From assembly GCF_000720765.1 (NCBI RefSeq), contig NZ_JODC01000012.1, positions 124,001 to 188,000 of the forward strand: a DNA stretch of 64,000 nucleotides. Reading direction: 5' to 3'. Under the pieces are notes generated by a model. The model ran no database searches. It had not been told where the DNA came from and worked only from the letters and a program-made list of their open reading frames with translations. Source of the stretch: Streptomyces sp. NRRL S-646 (GTDB taxonomy: Bacteria; Actinomycetota; Actinomycetes; Streptomycetales; Streptomycetaceae). This document shows, in pieces, positions 18,377 through 29,889 of this stretch (position 1 is the first letter of the stretch; every line of letters begins with the position of its first letter). The position numbers and the translations under genes were made by a program.

Positions 18377-19242
18377 ATGCCCATGGCACATTCATACGGC
18401 AAATACGCCGACTTCGAAGGGCTTCGGGAGCGGGCGGTGGCACTGCGGCGCCAGGGCTACAGCCTTCGGCAGATCCGCGACGAGCCGAAGATCTTCAACA
18501 ACGACATCCTCAACCAGCTGGTGAAGGGGAGCCGCCGCCGGAGTGGACGAAGCGCCCGCGCGCAAAGGACGACCTACGGGCGAAGGCGCGGGAGCTTCGA
18601 CTCCAGGGGTGGACGTACGACCAGATCGAGGCAGAGCTCGGGTGCTCCAGGAGTTCGGTCTCGCTCTGGGTGCGGGATCTGCCGAAGCCGGAGCGTCGCG
18701 ATCCGACCGAACAAGCAAAGCTTGCGGCGCGGAAGCGGTGGGAGCACGAGCTAGCGATGCGGGACGAGGAGCGTCAGCGAACAAAGGCCTTGGCAGAACA
18801 GGAGATCGGCAAGCTGTCAGACCGCGAGCTGTTCCTGATCGGCGTTGGCCTGTACTGGGCGGAAGGCGCCAAGGACAAACCGTACAGCCGACGCGAACTC
18901 GTCCTCTTCGTCAACAGCGATCCAGGAATGATCGCCGTGTTCCTTGCATGGCTGAACCTTCTCGAAGTGGAGAAAGATCGCCTGCGGTTCCGCGTGATGA
19001 TCCACGAGTCCGCGGAAGTGACCACCGCAGAGCAGTACTGGGCCGACATGGTCGGCGTGGACGGCAGCTCCTTCAACAAGACCACACTGAAGAAGCACAA
19101 CCCGAAAACGGTTCGTAAGAACGTTGGCGACGCCTACCGAGGCTGCCTCGTGATCAGCGTCCTGCAGAGTGCCGATCTGTACCGTCGCATCGAAGGTTGG
19201 TGGACTGGGATAGTTGCCAGCTCCACCGCGTGTCTCCGGTAA
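18377..19242 (+). pseudogene. HTH / LAGLIDADG-like protein, broken by a one-base frameshift
   Basis: Two frames together make one protein. From ATG 18377 (or 18383) the first reads YGKYADFEGLRERAVALRRQ and LRQIRDEPKIFNNDILNQLV, a helix-turn-helix. At the G-run 18526-18529 the sense continues only one frame over, as EPPPEWTKRPRAKDDLRAK and a second HTH GWTYDQIEAELGCSRSSVSL, ending at 19242. Restoring one G (GGGG to GGGGG) joins them into about 289 codons. The second part contains ELFLIGVGLYWAEGAK and the spacing of a LAGLIDADG-like fold (inference). The 3' end runs to within 15 bases of tRNA-Gln. Either a recent pseudogene or a homopolymer sequencing error. Function not known. Confidence 0.75.
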
Positions 19243-19256
19243 GGTCTGAGGCGCTG

Positions 19257-19329
19257 TCCCCCGTGGTGTAACTGGCAGCACACTGGTTTTTGGTACCAGC
19301 AGGACAAGGTTCGAATCCTTGCGGGGGAG
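19257..19329 (+). tRNA. tRNA-Gln (anticodon TTG)
   Basis: A full cloverleaf is visible: acceptor TCCCCCG pairs with CGGGGGA, anticodon stem CTGGT/ACCAG with loop TTTTGGT gives anticodon TTG, T-arm CAAGG-TTCGAAT-CCTTG. The discriminator is G19329 and CCA is encoded at 19330-19332. Upstream TTGCCA (19214-19219) and TAAGGT (19240-19245) could be its promoter, though the 20-base spacing is long. These boxes overlap the 3' end of the frameshifted gene. Confidence 0.97.
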
Positions 19330-19352
19330 CCACAGCACACAAGACCTCAGTT

Positions 19353-19380
19353 CGGGCCCTGACAGCACCGTCAGGGCCCG
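19353..19380 (+). terminator. Terminator of tRNA-Gln
   Basis: A perfect 11-bp stem CGGGCCCTGAC/GTCAGGGCCCG encloses a 6-base loop and begins 20 bases after the encoded CCA. Confidence 0.85.
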
Positions 19381-19454
19381 CTCCCATGTCCCCCAAGAAA
19401 CGCCCCGGTATCCTGCGGTTGTCCCCACCCACTCCACAGCCGAAGGGCAACCCC

Positions 19455-20903
19455 GTGAGCGCCATTCGCCCGGCAGCCGTCGTCGTTCTCGCAGCGGGTG
19501 AGGGCACCCGTATGAAGTCGGCCACACCCAAGGTCCTGCACGAGCTCTGCGGCCGCAGCCTCGTGGGTCATGTGCTCGCCGCCGCCCGTGAGTTGGAGCC
19601 CGAGAACCTGGTCGTCGTGGTCGGGCACGCTCGTGAGAAGGTCACCGCCCACCTCGCGGAGACCGACCCCGCCGTACGCACCACAGTGCAGGCGGAGCAG
19701 AACGGCACGGGTCACGCCGTACGCATCGCCCTGGACGAGCTCGGCGGCAGTGTCGACGGGACCGTGGTCGTCGTGTGCGGCGACACCCCTCTGCTCACCG
19801 GCGAGACTCTCCGGCAGCTCGCCGCGACGCACGCCGCCGACTCCAACGCCGTCACCGTGCTGACCGCCGAGGTCCCGGACGCCACCGGTTACGGCCGGAT
19901 CGTCCGCGACGAGGCGACCGGTGCCGTCACCGAGATCGTCGAGCACAAGGACGCCACCGAGACGCAGCGCGCGATCCGTGAGATCAACTCCGGGGTGTTC
20001 GCGTTCGACGGTCTGCTGCTGGCCGATGCGCTGAAGAAGGTTCGTACGGACAACAGTCAGGGTGAGGAGTACCTGACGGACGTCCTCGGGATCCTCCGTG
20101 AGGCCGGTCATCGTGTCGGGGCGTCCGTCGCCGGTGATTACCGTGAGATCGCCGGGATCAACAACCGTGTGCAGTTGAGTGAGGCGCGCCGCATCCTGAA
20201 CGACCGGCTGCTGACCAGTGCCATGCTCGCCGGCGTCACTGTTATCGACCCGGCGACGACCTGGGTCGACGTCACCGTCACCTTCGAGCAGGACGCGGTC
20301 GTCCACCCGGGTACGCAGCTGCATGGCTCCACGCATATCGGTGAGGGTGCGGAGGTCGGGCCCAATACTCGTCTCACCGACACTCGGGTGGATGCCGGGG
20401 CTCGTGTCGACAACACGGTGGCCGACGGTGCTCATGTGGGGCAGCAGGCCAAGGTCGGTCCGTTTGCCTATCTGCGCCCGGGGACCCGCCTGGGTGCGAA
20501 GGGCAAGATCGGTACGTACGTCGAGACGAAGAACGCTTCCATCGGTGAGGGGACGAAGATCCCCCATCTCTCCTATGTCGGTGACGCGACGATCGGTGAT
20601 TACACCAACATCGGTGCTGCCAGTGTGTTCGTGAACTACGACGGTCAGGAGAAGCACCACTCGACTGTCGGGTCGCATTGCCGGACGGGTGCGGACAATA
20701 TGTTTGTGGCTCCTGTCACTGTTGGGGATGGCTCGTACACCGCCGCGGGGTCCGTGATCACGAAGGATGTGCCGGCCGGTTCGTTGGCTGTGGCCCGTGG
20801 TCAGCAGCGGAATATCGAGGGTTGGGTGGTTCGTAAGCGTCCGGGGAGCGCGGCCGCGCAGGCGGCTGAGGCGGCGTCTCGGCAGGTCGAGAGCGAGGAC
20901 TGA
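19455..20903 (+). CDS. glmU: Bifunctional UDP-GlcNAc pyrophosphorylase / glucosamine-1-P acetyltransferase GlmU (482 aa)
   Basis: GlmU acetylates glucosamine-1-phosphate and then uridylylates it, giving UDP-GlcNAc for peptidoglycan. The N-terminal Rossmann-like uridylyltransferase domain starts with VLAAGEGTRMKSATPKVLH (about residue 12 on). The C-terminal left-handed beta-helix shows hexapeptide repeats (IGEGAEVGPNTRL, IGEGTKIPHLSYVGDATIG). The start GTG 19455 is chosen because the conserved N-terminus AAVVVLAAGEG follows at once; the open frame upstream runs into the tRNA. It lies 75 bases before prs on the same strand. Confidence 0.97.
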   Translation: MSAIRPAAVVVLAAGEGTRMKSATPKVLHELCGRSLVGHVLAAARELEPENLVVVVGHAREKVTAHLAETDPAVRTTVQAEQNGTGHAVRIALDELGGSVDGTVVVVCGDTPLLTGETLRQLAATHAADSNAVTVLTAEVPDATGYGRIVRDEATGAVTEIVEHKDATETQRAIREINSGVFAFDGLLLADALKKVRTDNSQGEEYLTDVLGILREAGHRVGASVAGDYREIAGINNRVQLSEARRILNDRLLTSAMLAGVTVIDPATTWVDVTVTFEQDAVVHPGTQLHGSTHIGEGAEVGPNTRLTDTRVDAGARVDNTVADGAHVGQQAKVGPFAYLRPGTRLGAKGKIGTYVETKNASIGEGTKIPHLSYVGDATIGDYTNIGAASVFVNYDGQEKHHSTVGSHCRTGADNMFVAPVTVGDGSYTAAGSVITKDVPAGSLAVARGQQRNIEGWVVRKRPGSAAAQAAEAASRQVESED

Positions 20904-20978
20904 CCGGAAACGGGTGCGCCGGACACGGCGTACCGTGATAAGTGCACACCCAGTTGAGACACCTCTGAGGAGACAGCT

Positions 20979-21959
20979 GTGACCGGGATCAAGACGACCG
21001 GCGAGAAGAAGATGATGTTCTTCTCCGGCCGCGCCCACCCCGAGCTTGCCGAGGAGGTCGCCCAGCAGCTGGGGGTCGGCGTCGTCCCGACGAAGGCTTT
21101 CGACTTCGCGAACGGTGAGATCTACGTCCGTTATCAGGAGTCGGCGCGTGGCGCGGACTGCTTTGTGATCCAGAGCCATACTGCTCCGATCAACCAGTGG
21201 ATCATGGAGCAGTTGATCATGATCGACGCGCTGAAGCGTGCGTCGGCCCGCTCCATCACGGTGATCGTGCCGTTCTACGGTTACGCGCGGCAGGACAAGA
21301 AGCACCGTGGTCGTGAACCGATTTCGGCGCGGCTGGTGGCTGATCTGATGAAGACGGCGGGTGCGGACCGGATCCTGACTGTGGATCTGCACACGGACCA
21401 GATTCAGGGCTTCTTCGACGGGCCTGTGGACCATCTCTTCGCGCTTCCGCTGCTTGCGGACTATGTGGGCCGGAAGGTGGACCGGGACAAGCTGACGGTG
21501 GTTTCGCCGGATGCGGGTCGGGTGCGGGTGGCGGACCGGTGGTGTGACCGTTTGGGTGCGCCGCTGGCGATCGTGCACAAGCGGCGTGACAAGGACGTCG
21601 CGAACCAGGTCACCGTCCACGAGGTCGTGGGTGAGGTGAAGGGTCGGGTGTGTGTGCTGGTCGACGACATGATCGACACGGGTGGCACCATCTGTGCGGC
21701 GGCTGATGCGCTGTTTGCGCACGGTGCGGAGGACGTCATCGTGACGGCGACGCACGGCGTGCTCTCGGGCCCCGCCGCGGACCGGTTGAAGAACTCGCGG
21801 GTGAGTGAGTTCGTGTTCACGAACACGCTGCCGACGCCGGCTGAGCTGGGCCGGGATCTGGACAAGATCACGGTGTTGTCGATTGCGCCGACGATTGCGA
21901 GTGCGGTGCGTGAGGTGTTCGAGGATGGTTCGGTGACGAGCCTGTTCGACGAGCAGTAA
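20979..21959 (+). CDS. prs: Ribose-phosphate pyrophosphokinase (326 aa)
   Basis: This enzyme makes PRPP from ribose-5-phosphate and ATP for nucleotide, histidine and tryptophan synthesis. Seen: ATP-binding FANGEIYVRYQESARG, the flexible-loop region YARQDKKHRGREPIS, and the PRPP-binding loop VLVDDMIDTGGTI. Length is standard for the class I family. The start GTG 20979 follows GAGGAGA at good spacing. It is probably co-transcribed with glmU, linking PRPP and UDP-GlcNAc supply. Confidence 0.97.
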   Translation: MTGIKTTGEKKMMFFSGRAHPELAEEVAQQLGVGVVPTKAFDFANGEIYVRYQESARGADCFVIQSHTAPINQWIMEQLIMIDALKRASARSITVIVPFYGYARQDKKHRGREPISARLVADLMKTAGADRILTVDLHTDQIQGFFDGPVDHLFALPLLADYVGRKVDRDKLTVVSPDAGRVRVADRWCDRLGAPLAIVHKRRDKDVANQVTVHEVVGEVKGRVCVLVDDMIDTGGTICAAADALFAHGAEDVIVTATHGVLSGPAADRLKNSRVSEFVFTNTLPTPAELGRDLDKITVLSIAPTIASAVREVFEDGSVTSLFDEQ

Positions 21960-22000
21960 GGGTTCTGCGCCGGCGGGCGTTGACTCTGGCGGAGATCGTT

Positions 22001-22030
22001 TTGGGTGTGGCCTCCTTGGCCGAGTAGACT
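22001..22030 (+). promoter_or_regulatory. Candidate rplY promoter
   Basis: TTGGGT (22001-22006) and TAGACT (22025-22030) are separated by 18 bases in the 205-bp prs-rplY gap. Transcription would start near 22037, giving a leader of about 128 bases before the L25 start. Confidence 0.45.
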
Positions 22031-22164
22031 GCTGCAGTTGCTCGGCGAGGGAGGCCGTACCCGTTTTTGGCGGGGTGTGGCTGTCCGTTATCGACGCGCT
22101 CTTCGTAGCAGGCCGTTCGTGGCCGGGTGACCACGTCCGTTTCTGTTTTCCACGAGGAGTGATC

Positions 22165-22761
22165 ATGTCCGAGGTCAAGATCTCCGCTGAGTCCCGTACC
22201 GAGTTCGGTAAGGGTGCGGCCCGTCGTATCCGTCGTGACAGCAAGGTTCCCGGTGTCCTGTACGGCCACGGTTCGGACCCGCTGCACCTGACCCTTCCGG
22301 GTCACGAGCTGCTTCTTGCGCTGCGTACGCCGAATGTTCTGATCGCTCTGGACATCGACGGCAAGACGAACGAGCTGGCGATCCCGAAGTCGGTTCAGCG
22401 TGACCCGATCAAGGGTTTCCTGGAGCACGTCGACCTGCAGCTGGTGAAGCGTGGCGAGACCGTCACGGTGGAGATCCCGGTCCACACCGAGGGTGAGCTG
22501 GCCCCGGGTGGCAACCTGCTGGAGCACGTTCTGAACGCGCTTCCGGTCGAGGCCGAGGCCACGCACATCCCCGAGGCCGTCACGGTGTCCGTCGAGGGCC
22601 TGGAGGCCGGTGCCTCCGTCCTGGCGAAGGACATCACGCTGCCGAAGGGCACGAAGCTGGCCGTCGAGGATGACGCTGTCGTCCTGCAGGTTCTGGCCGC
22701 GCAGGCGGAGGAGGCTGCGGAGGGCGAGGAGGCCGCGGGCGAAGAGGTCGCCGAGGCCTGA
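22165..22761 (+). CDS. rplY: 50S ribosomal protein L25 / general stress protein Ctc (198 aa)
   Basis: L25 binds 5S rRNA. The N-terminal 95 residues are the L25 core (ESRTEFGKGAARRIRRDSKVPGVLYGHG), followed by the C-terminal TL5/Ctc beta domain (about 100-180) and an acidic Ala/Glu tail EEAAEGEEAAGEEVAEA. The start ATG 22165 has a clear GAGGAG seven bases upstream; earlier in-frame starts lie in the leader. A 72-base gap separates it from pth, a common gene pair. Confidence 0.96.
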   Translation: MSEVKISAESRTEFGKGAARRIRRDSKVPGVLYGHGSDPLHLTLPGHELLLALRTPNVLIALDIDGKTNELAIPKSVQRDPIKGFLEHVDLQLVKRGETVTVEIPVHTEGELAPGGNLLEHVLNALPVEAEATHIPEAVTVSVEGLEAGASVLAKDITLPKGTKLAVEDDAVVLQVLAAQAEEAAEGEEAAGEEVAEA

Positions 22762-22833
22762 TCCTCACCCTGTTCGACCGTTTGTCAGCCGCTGTTCCCG
22801 TACGGGGCAGCGGCTGGCGCGTATCAAGGAGAG

Positions 22834-23436
22834 ATGGACGTGACCAGCCCTGCCAATGGCCCCTGGCTTGTTGTGGGCCTCGGGAATCCTGGGCCCGAGT
22901 ACGCCATGAACCGGCACAATGTCGGGTTCATGGTGGCCGATCTGCTGGCCGAGCGGATCGGGGGGAGGTTCAAGCGGGCGGGCAAGGCGCAGGCGCAGGT
23001 CGTGGAGGGGCGGATCGGGCCTCCGGGGCCGGCGAACCGGCGGGTGATTCTGGCGAAGCCGATGTCGTACATGAATCTCTCCGGCGGTCCGGTGAATGCT
23101 CTGCGGGACTTCTACAAGGTGCCGGTGGCGAACGTTGTGGCCGTGCATGACGAGTTGGACATCGATTACGGCGTGCTTCGTCTCAAGCTCGGTGGTGGGG
23201 ACAACGGGCACAACGGGTTGAAGTCGATGACGAAGGCGTTCGGGGCGGATTATCACCGGGTGCGGTTCGGGATCGGGCGGCCTCCGGGTCGTATGCAGGT
23301 CGCTGATTTTGTGCTGAAGGATTTCTCCTCTGCCGAGCGCAAGGAGTTGGACTACTTCGTGGACCGGGCGGCGGATGCGGTGGAGTGTCTGGTGATCGAG
23401 GGGTTGGAGCGGGCGCAAAGCACGTACAACTCCTGA
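22834..23436 (+). CDS. pth: Peptidyl-tRNA hydrolase (200 aa)
   Basis: Pth recycles tRNA by cleaving peptidyl-tRNA released from stalled ribosomes. Seen: [21 protein letters not shown] with the catalytic His of RHNVG, the loop [22 protein letters not shown] with the active-site Asp region, and [13 protein letters not shown]. The start ATG 22834 follows AAGGAGAG. Confidence 0.97.
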   Translation: MDVTSPANGPWLVVGLGNPGPEYAMNRHNVGFMVADLLAERIGGRFKRAGKAQAQVVEGRIGPPGPANRRVILAKPMSYMNLSGGPVNALRDFYKVPVANVVAVHDELDIDYGVLRLKLGGGDNGHNGLKSMTKAFGADYHRVRFGIGRPPGRMQVADFVLKDFSSAERKELDYFVDRAADAVECLVIEGLERAQSTYNS

Positions 23437-23488
23437 CTTGTCGCCCGCCGGAACCGGCTGGAGTTGACCTGGCGTAGGGGCATGGCCA

Positions 23489-24004
23489 ATGATCCCGGCC
23501 ATGTCTGCCACTGCCACCTCGTCCCGTCAGGTTTCGCGCCGGGTCTCGGTTGCCGCGTTGCGGTTCGGGCGGTTTGCGGCGATGGGTGTGGTTGCGGTGC
23601 TGATTCTGATCGCCGGGGTGTGGGCGTCGTGGCGGACGGCTCCGTATGTGATGCTCACGAAGGGGCGGGAGCGCGGCACGATCGAGGTGGCGCGGTGCGG
23701 GAACGATTCGTGTTCGGGTCGCTATACGCCGATTTCACCGGGTTCTTCCGGTCGGGACCGGGTCTTCATCGAGAAGACGGTCGCGGTGCGGAAGGGGCAG
23801 ACGTACACGGTGGTGGTGAAGCCGGGCAGCGATGAGGTCGTGCGGTCGGGGCCGGCGGGGATCCTTTATGCGTGGGTTCCGTTCGGTGGGGCGTTGTTGC
23901 TGGCTTCGGTGGTGGTGGCCGGGGGGCTGGGGCGGACGCGGGCCGGGTGGGTCATGGCGGGGTCGGGGATCGCGTTGCTCACGGCAGCTTTCGTGACTAT
24001 CTGA
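23489..24004 (+). CDS. Hypothetical membrane protein (171 aa)
   Basis: Not a family I recognise. It has a basic N-terminus, one helix (about 29-47), an exported domain of about 80 residues with two cysteines (CGNDSC) and beta-rich spacing, then two close helices near the C-terminus (about 125-145 and 152-170). The start is uncertain: ATG 23489 or 23501. It follows pth by about 50 bases and may be a passenger of that unit; it precedes the sortase-substrate gene. Confidence 0.7.
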   Translation: MIPAMSATATSSRQVSRRVSVAALRFGRFAAMGVVAVLILIAGVWASWRTAPYVMLTKGRERGTIEVARCGNDSCSGRYTPISPGSSGRDRVFIEKTVAVRKGQTYTVVVKPGSDEVVRSGPAGILYAWVPFGGALLLASVVVAGGLGRTRAGWVMAGSGIALLTAAFVTI

Positions 24005-24057
24005 CGGCTTTTCCCGTTCTCCGTCTTGTGGAGAACCTGAGCGTTGTCTGTTCGTGA

Positions 24058-24087
24058 TTGACCTTGGGTCAGGTCTGGCTGGATGCT
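24058..24087 (+). promoter_or_regulatory. Candidate promoter of the LAETG protein gene
   Basis: TTGACC (24058-24063) and GATGCT (24082-24087) are 18 bases apart. The -35 overlaps a perfect short inverted repeat TGACC-TTG-GGTCA (24059-24071), a possible operator. Confidence 0.35.
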
Positions 24088-24126
24088 GAGCCGCCCCCTC
24101 CACATCTTCCCGTCCGTAACTCGAAG

Positions 24127-24816
24127 ATGGACTGCCCCATGCGTACCCTCTCCCGCGCCGGCGCTCTGACCGCCGTCGCCGCGGCGGCGCTGTTCTCGGC
24201 GCCTGTTGCCGCTCACGCCACTGCTCCCGGTGACAACGGGACCGTGAAGATCCATGACGCCACCACCGGCGAGGAGCTGAAGCGCAACGAGCCGCACGTC
24301 TGCACGTTCTATCTGGACGCGTTCGGTTTCGACGCGGTCCAGCAGGTCGACTGGCACATCGAGGCCTGGGCTCCGACGGCCGGTGTGAAGGGCGAGACGG
24401 TGAAGACCGGCGCCATCACGCTCGACTCCGAGGGTCATGGCCGTACGGAGAACCTGTCGCTGTCCGACGGGCACTACAAGCTGTTCTGGAACTTCGACGG
24501 TGAGAAGGGTGCCGCCAAGCACAAGGTGTTCTGGACGGACTGCAAGGACTCGGAGGGCGGCGGCAGCGGTTCGACGCCTTCCCCGTCGGCGTCTTCCTCG
24601 GCGTCTCCGTCTCCGTCTTCCTCTTCGTCTTCGTCCTCCCCGTCGTCGCCCGGGTCTTCGTCTTCGTCCGGGTCTGCTTCCGCGTCGCCGCAGGGCGGTT
24701 CCGGCGGTGACCTGGCCGAGACGGGTAACGGCGCTCCGGTGGGTCTGCTCTCGGGTGTTGCCGCCGCGCTGGTGGCCGGTGGCGGTTACCTGGTGGTGCG
24801 TCGCCGCAAGGCCTGA
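24127..24816 (+). CDS. LAETG-motif sortase-anchored surface protein (229 aa)
   Basis: An exported, cell-wall-attached protein. It begins with a signal peptide (basic RTLSRAG, hydrophobic core, cleavage near AHA-TAP). A folded domain of about 115 residues follows with one Cys pair (HVCTFY, WTDCKD). A Ser/Pro-rich linker of about 60 residues leads to the sorting signal LAETG, a hydrophobic helix and the tail RRRKA. LAxTG is the type recognised by Streptomyces class E sortases. The Ser/Thr-rich linker is a plausible target for O-mannosylation by the mannosyltransferase encoded at 56 kb (inference). Start ATG 24127 or 24139; both have weak ribosome sites. Confidence 0.85.
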   Translation: MDCPMRTLSRAGALTAVAAAALFSAPVAAHATAPGDNGTVKIHDATTGEELKRNEPHVCTFYLDAFGFDAVQQVDWHIEAWAPTAGVKGETVKTGAITLDSEGHGRTENLSLSDGHYKLFWNFDGEKGAAKHKVFWTDCKDSEGGGSGSTPSPSASSSASPSPSSSSSSSSPSSPGSSSSSGSASASPQGGSGGDLAETGNGAPVGLLSGVAAALVAGGGYLVVRRRKA

Positions 24817-24823
24817 TGTACGG

Positions 24824-24870
24824 CATGAGGGTGCCCCCGGGCTTCGTACGAGCCCGGGGGCACCCTCATG
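24824..24870. terminator. Bidirectional terminator between LAETG gene and ppc
   Basis: A perfect 20-bp stem (24824-24843 with 24851-24870) encloses a 7-base loop, between two convergent genes whose stops are 8 and 16 bases away. Confidence 0.92.
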
Positions 24871-24885
24871 TCCGGGTGGGTGGGG

Positions 24886-27633
<2,748 letters not shown>

Positions 27634-27805
27634 AGGTGCGGCTCCTTGCAGTGTTGAAGCTCGTCCGGGAGGGGAACCCGGTGCCCGGGGCCGCGCGGCG
27701 GGCGCCGCATACGGCCCTGACATCCGGGAATGAATTCAGAGCGGACCGCGCTGTCCGACCGACTCCAGGATAGGTGTCCATGCGGACGCGCATGATTTTG
27801 GGCTC

Positions 27806-27873
27806 TTGCCGCCGGGCGACTCGCTGCCATACTTACGACGCCGTAGGTTACGGAACCGTAGGGACGGTCGTAA
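27806..27873 (+). promoter_or_regulatory. Promoter and candidate TetR operator of the desaturase operon
   Basis: TTGCCG (27806-27811) and CATACT (27828-27833), 16 bases apart, form a candidate promoter. Just downstream lies a compact nest of symmetry: TTACGAC (27833-27839) with GTCGTAA (27867-27873), and inside it TACGG-AA-CCGTA (27849-27860), plus two direct CCGTAGG copies. A dimeric repressor such as the TetR protein of this operon could bind here and block initiation. Confidence 0.45.
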
Positions 27874-27946
27874 CGGAATCCGGGCACGGTTCCGATGGCC
27901 ACCCCGGCATCACCCTCACAACCCTCGACCCCACAGGGGACGCCCC

Positions 27947-28951
27947 ATGACCACAAGTTCCGATGTGATCGACGACGCCCCGAAAGCGAACAACACCCCG
28001 CTCTCGGCAACCCTCGGCGGCGAAAAGAAGGGGTCAGTCGAGCAGCTCGCACTTCTCCTCTTCATCGTCGTCCCCTTCCTGGCGCTCCTCGCGGCGGTCC
28101 CGCTGGCCTGGGGCTGGGGCGTGAGCGGGCTCGACCTCGGCCTGATGGTCTTCTTCTACTTCCTCGGCTGCCACGGTGTGACGATCGGCTACCACCGCTA
28201 TTTCACCCACGGCTCCTTCAAGGCGAAGCGCCCGCTGCGCATCGCACTCGCCGTCGCCGGTTCGCTGGCGGTGGAGGGGCCGCTGGTCCGCTGGGTCGCC
28301 GACCACCGCAAGCACCACAAGTTCTCCGACGCGGAGGGCGACCCGCACTCCCCTTGGCGTTTCGGGGAGACGGTTCCGGCGCTGATGAAGGGCCTGTGGT
28401 GGGCGCACATCGGCTGGATGTTCGACGAGGAGCGGACGCCTCAGGACAAGTACGCGCCGGATCTGATCAAGGACCCGGCGATCCGTGCGATCTCCCGCCA
28501 GTTCATCCTCTGGACCGCGCTGTCCCTGGCCCTGCCGGCGCTGATCGGCGGTCTGGTGACGATGTCCTGGTGGGGTGCGTTCACCGGCTTCTTCTGGGGC
28601 TCACTCGTTCGGGTGGCTCTGCTGCACCATGTGACCTGGTCGATCAACTCGATCTGCCATGCGGTCGGCAAGCGGCCCTTCAAGTCGCGTGACAAGTCCG
28701 GCAACGTGTGGTGGCTGGCGGTGCTGTCCTGCGGCGAGTCCTGGCACAACCTGCACCACGCCGACCCGACCTCGGCGCGGCACGGTGTGATGCGCGGCCA
28801 GGTGGACTCCTCGGCGCGCATCATCCGCTGGTTCGAGGCGTTCGGCTGGGCGTACGACGTGCGCTGGCCGTCACGCTCGCGTATCGATTCACGCCGCAAC
28901 ACCGGCGAGGAAGGCTCTCAGCCCCGGAAGGAGTCGGCGAAGGCGGCATGA
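27947..28951 (+). CDS. Acyl-CoA / fatty-acid delta-9 desaturase (334 aa)
   Basis: A membrane di-iron desaturase that introduces a cis double bond into acyl chains, controlling membrane fluidity. The three histidine boxes are present: HRYFTH (83-88), HRKHH (120-124) and HNLHH (about 265). Four membrane helices lie around residues 35-78, 98-115 and 180-225. The start ATG 27947 gives MTTSSDVIDD; the longer open frame crosses the operator region. Its stop overlaps the TetR start (ATGA at 28948-28951), so the regulator is made with its likely target. Confidence 0.95.
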   Translation: MTTSSDVIDDAPKANNTPLSATLGGEKKGSVEQLALLLFIVVPFLALLAAVPLAWGWGVSGLDLGLMVFFYFLGCHGVTIGYHRYFTHGSFKAKRPLRIALAVAGSLAVEGPLVRWVADHRKHHKFSDAEGDPHSPWRFGETVPALMKGLWWAHIGWMFDEERTPQDKYAPDLIKDPAIRAISRQFILWTALSLALPALIGGLVTMSWWGAFTGFFWGSLVRVALLHHVTWSINSICHAVGKRPFKSRDKSGNVWWLAVLSCGESWHNLHHADPTSARHGVMRGQVDSSARIIRWFEAFGWAYDVRWPSRSRIDSRRNTGEEGSQPRKESAKAA

Positions 28952-29625
28952 TTGACGCCGTGGCGACCGACTCCAGCAGCACCCCGACGAATGAGAAGCC
29001 GCGGCGAGCGCGGCGCACCCGGATGACGGGGGCCGAGCGCCGTCAGCAGCTGCTCGAGATCGGTCGCACCCTGTTTGCCGCCAAGGGGTTCGAGGGCACG
29101 TCGGTGGAGGAGATCGCGGCGAAGGCCGGGGTGTCCAAACCGGTGGTGTACGAGCACTTCGGCGGCAAGGAGGGGCTGTACGCGGTGGTGGTGGACCGTG
29201 AGATGCGGCGCCTGCTGGACATGGTGACGAGTTCCCTGACGGCCGGCCACCCCCGTGAGCTCTGCGAGCAGGCGGCGTTCGCGCTCCTGGACTACATCGA
29301 GGAGTACACGGACGGTTTCCGCATCCTGGTCCGTGACTCGCCCATCCCGCAGTCGACGGGTTCCTTCGCCTCGTTGATCTCGGACATCGCCACCCAGGTG
29401 GAGGACATCCTGGGCCGTGAGTTCAAGTCCCGCGGCTTCGACCCGAAGCTGGCCCCGCTGTACGCGCAGGCCCTGGTCGGCATGGTCGCCCTGACCGGCC
29501 AGTGGTGGCTGGACGTGCGCCGTCCGAAGAAGGCGGAGGTCGCGGCGCATCTGGTGAACCTGGCGTGGCACGGCCTTGACGGGCTGGAGGCCAAGCCGCA
29601 TCTGATCGGGCGCCGGAAGAGCTGA
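28948..29625 (+). CDS. TetR-family regulator of the desaturase operon (225 aa)
   Basis: Residues about 30-76 form a TetR DNA-binding domain (GRTLFAAKGFEGTSVEEIAA and VSKPVVYEHFGGKEGLYAVV). The remaining helices form the ligand-binding part with GFRILVRDSPIPQSTGSF. Coupling to the desaturase resembles other desaturase regulators that sense acyl-CoA unsaturation, such as Pseudomonas DesT; the ligand here is inferred. The operator candidate is upstream of the desaturase. Confidence 0.9.
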   Translation: MIDAVATDSSSTPTNEKPRRARRTRMTGAERRQQLLEIGRTLFAAKGFEGTSVEEIAAKAGVSKPVVYEHFGGKEGLYAVVVDREMRRLLDMVTSSLTAGHPRELCEQAAFALLDYIEEYTDGFRILVRDSPIPQSTGSFASLISDIATQVEDILGREFKSRGFDPKLAPLYAQALVGMVALTGQWWLDVRRPKKAEVAAHLVNLAWHGLDGLEAKPHLIGRRKS

Positions 29626-29651
29626 CTCCGGCGCCCTGGGGTGCGCCCCGC

Positions 29652-29825
29652 TCAGTGCTTGAAGGTGTCCTTCCCCTTCTCCTTCGCCTGGCGTGCGTCG
29701 CCCTTCATCTGCTCGGCCTTGCCCTTGGTGGTCATGCGCTCGTTGCCGACCGCGCGACCCGTCATTTCCTTGGCCTTGCCCTTCATCTGTTCCTTCTTGC
29801 CCCTGACCTTCTCTTCCTTCGCCAC
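29652..29825 (-). CDS. CsbD-like small stress protein (57 aa)
   Basis: A short, lysine-rich hydrophilic protein with CsbD-type motifs KGKAKEMTGRAVGNERM and KGKAEQMKGDARQAKEKGKD. The start is taken as GTG 29825, eight bases after GGGGG; GTG 29834 would put that site directly against the start codon. CsbD proteins are induced by general stress in Bacillus; the molecular role is unknown. It converges with the TetR gene 26 bases away. Confidence 0.85.
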   Translation of the reverse strand: MAKEEKVRGKKEQMKGKAKEMTGRAVGNERMTTKGKAEQMKGDARQAKEKGKDTFKH

Positions 29826-29889
29826 GTCTCTCACCCCCTGCAGGGTTCGGTGTCGGTGTCACCTCAGCGGGTGACCTCTGCAGGGCCGC

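Noticed and set aside
18377..19380. Integrated element using tRNA-Gln as attachment site
   Set aside because: No integrase, no excisionase and no second copy of the tRNA 3' end were seen. Essential core genes follow immediately.
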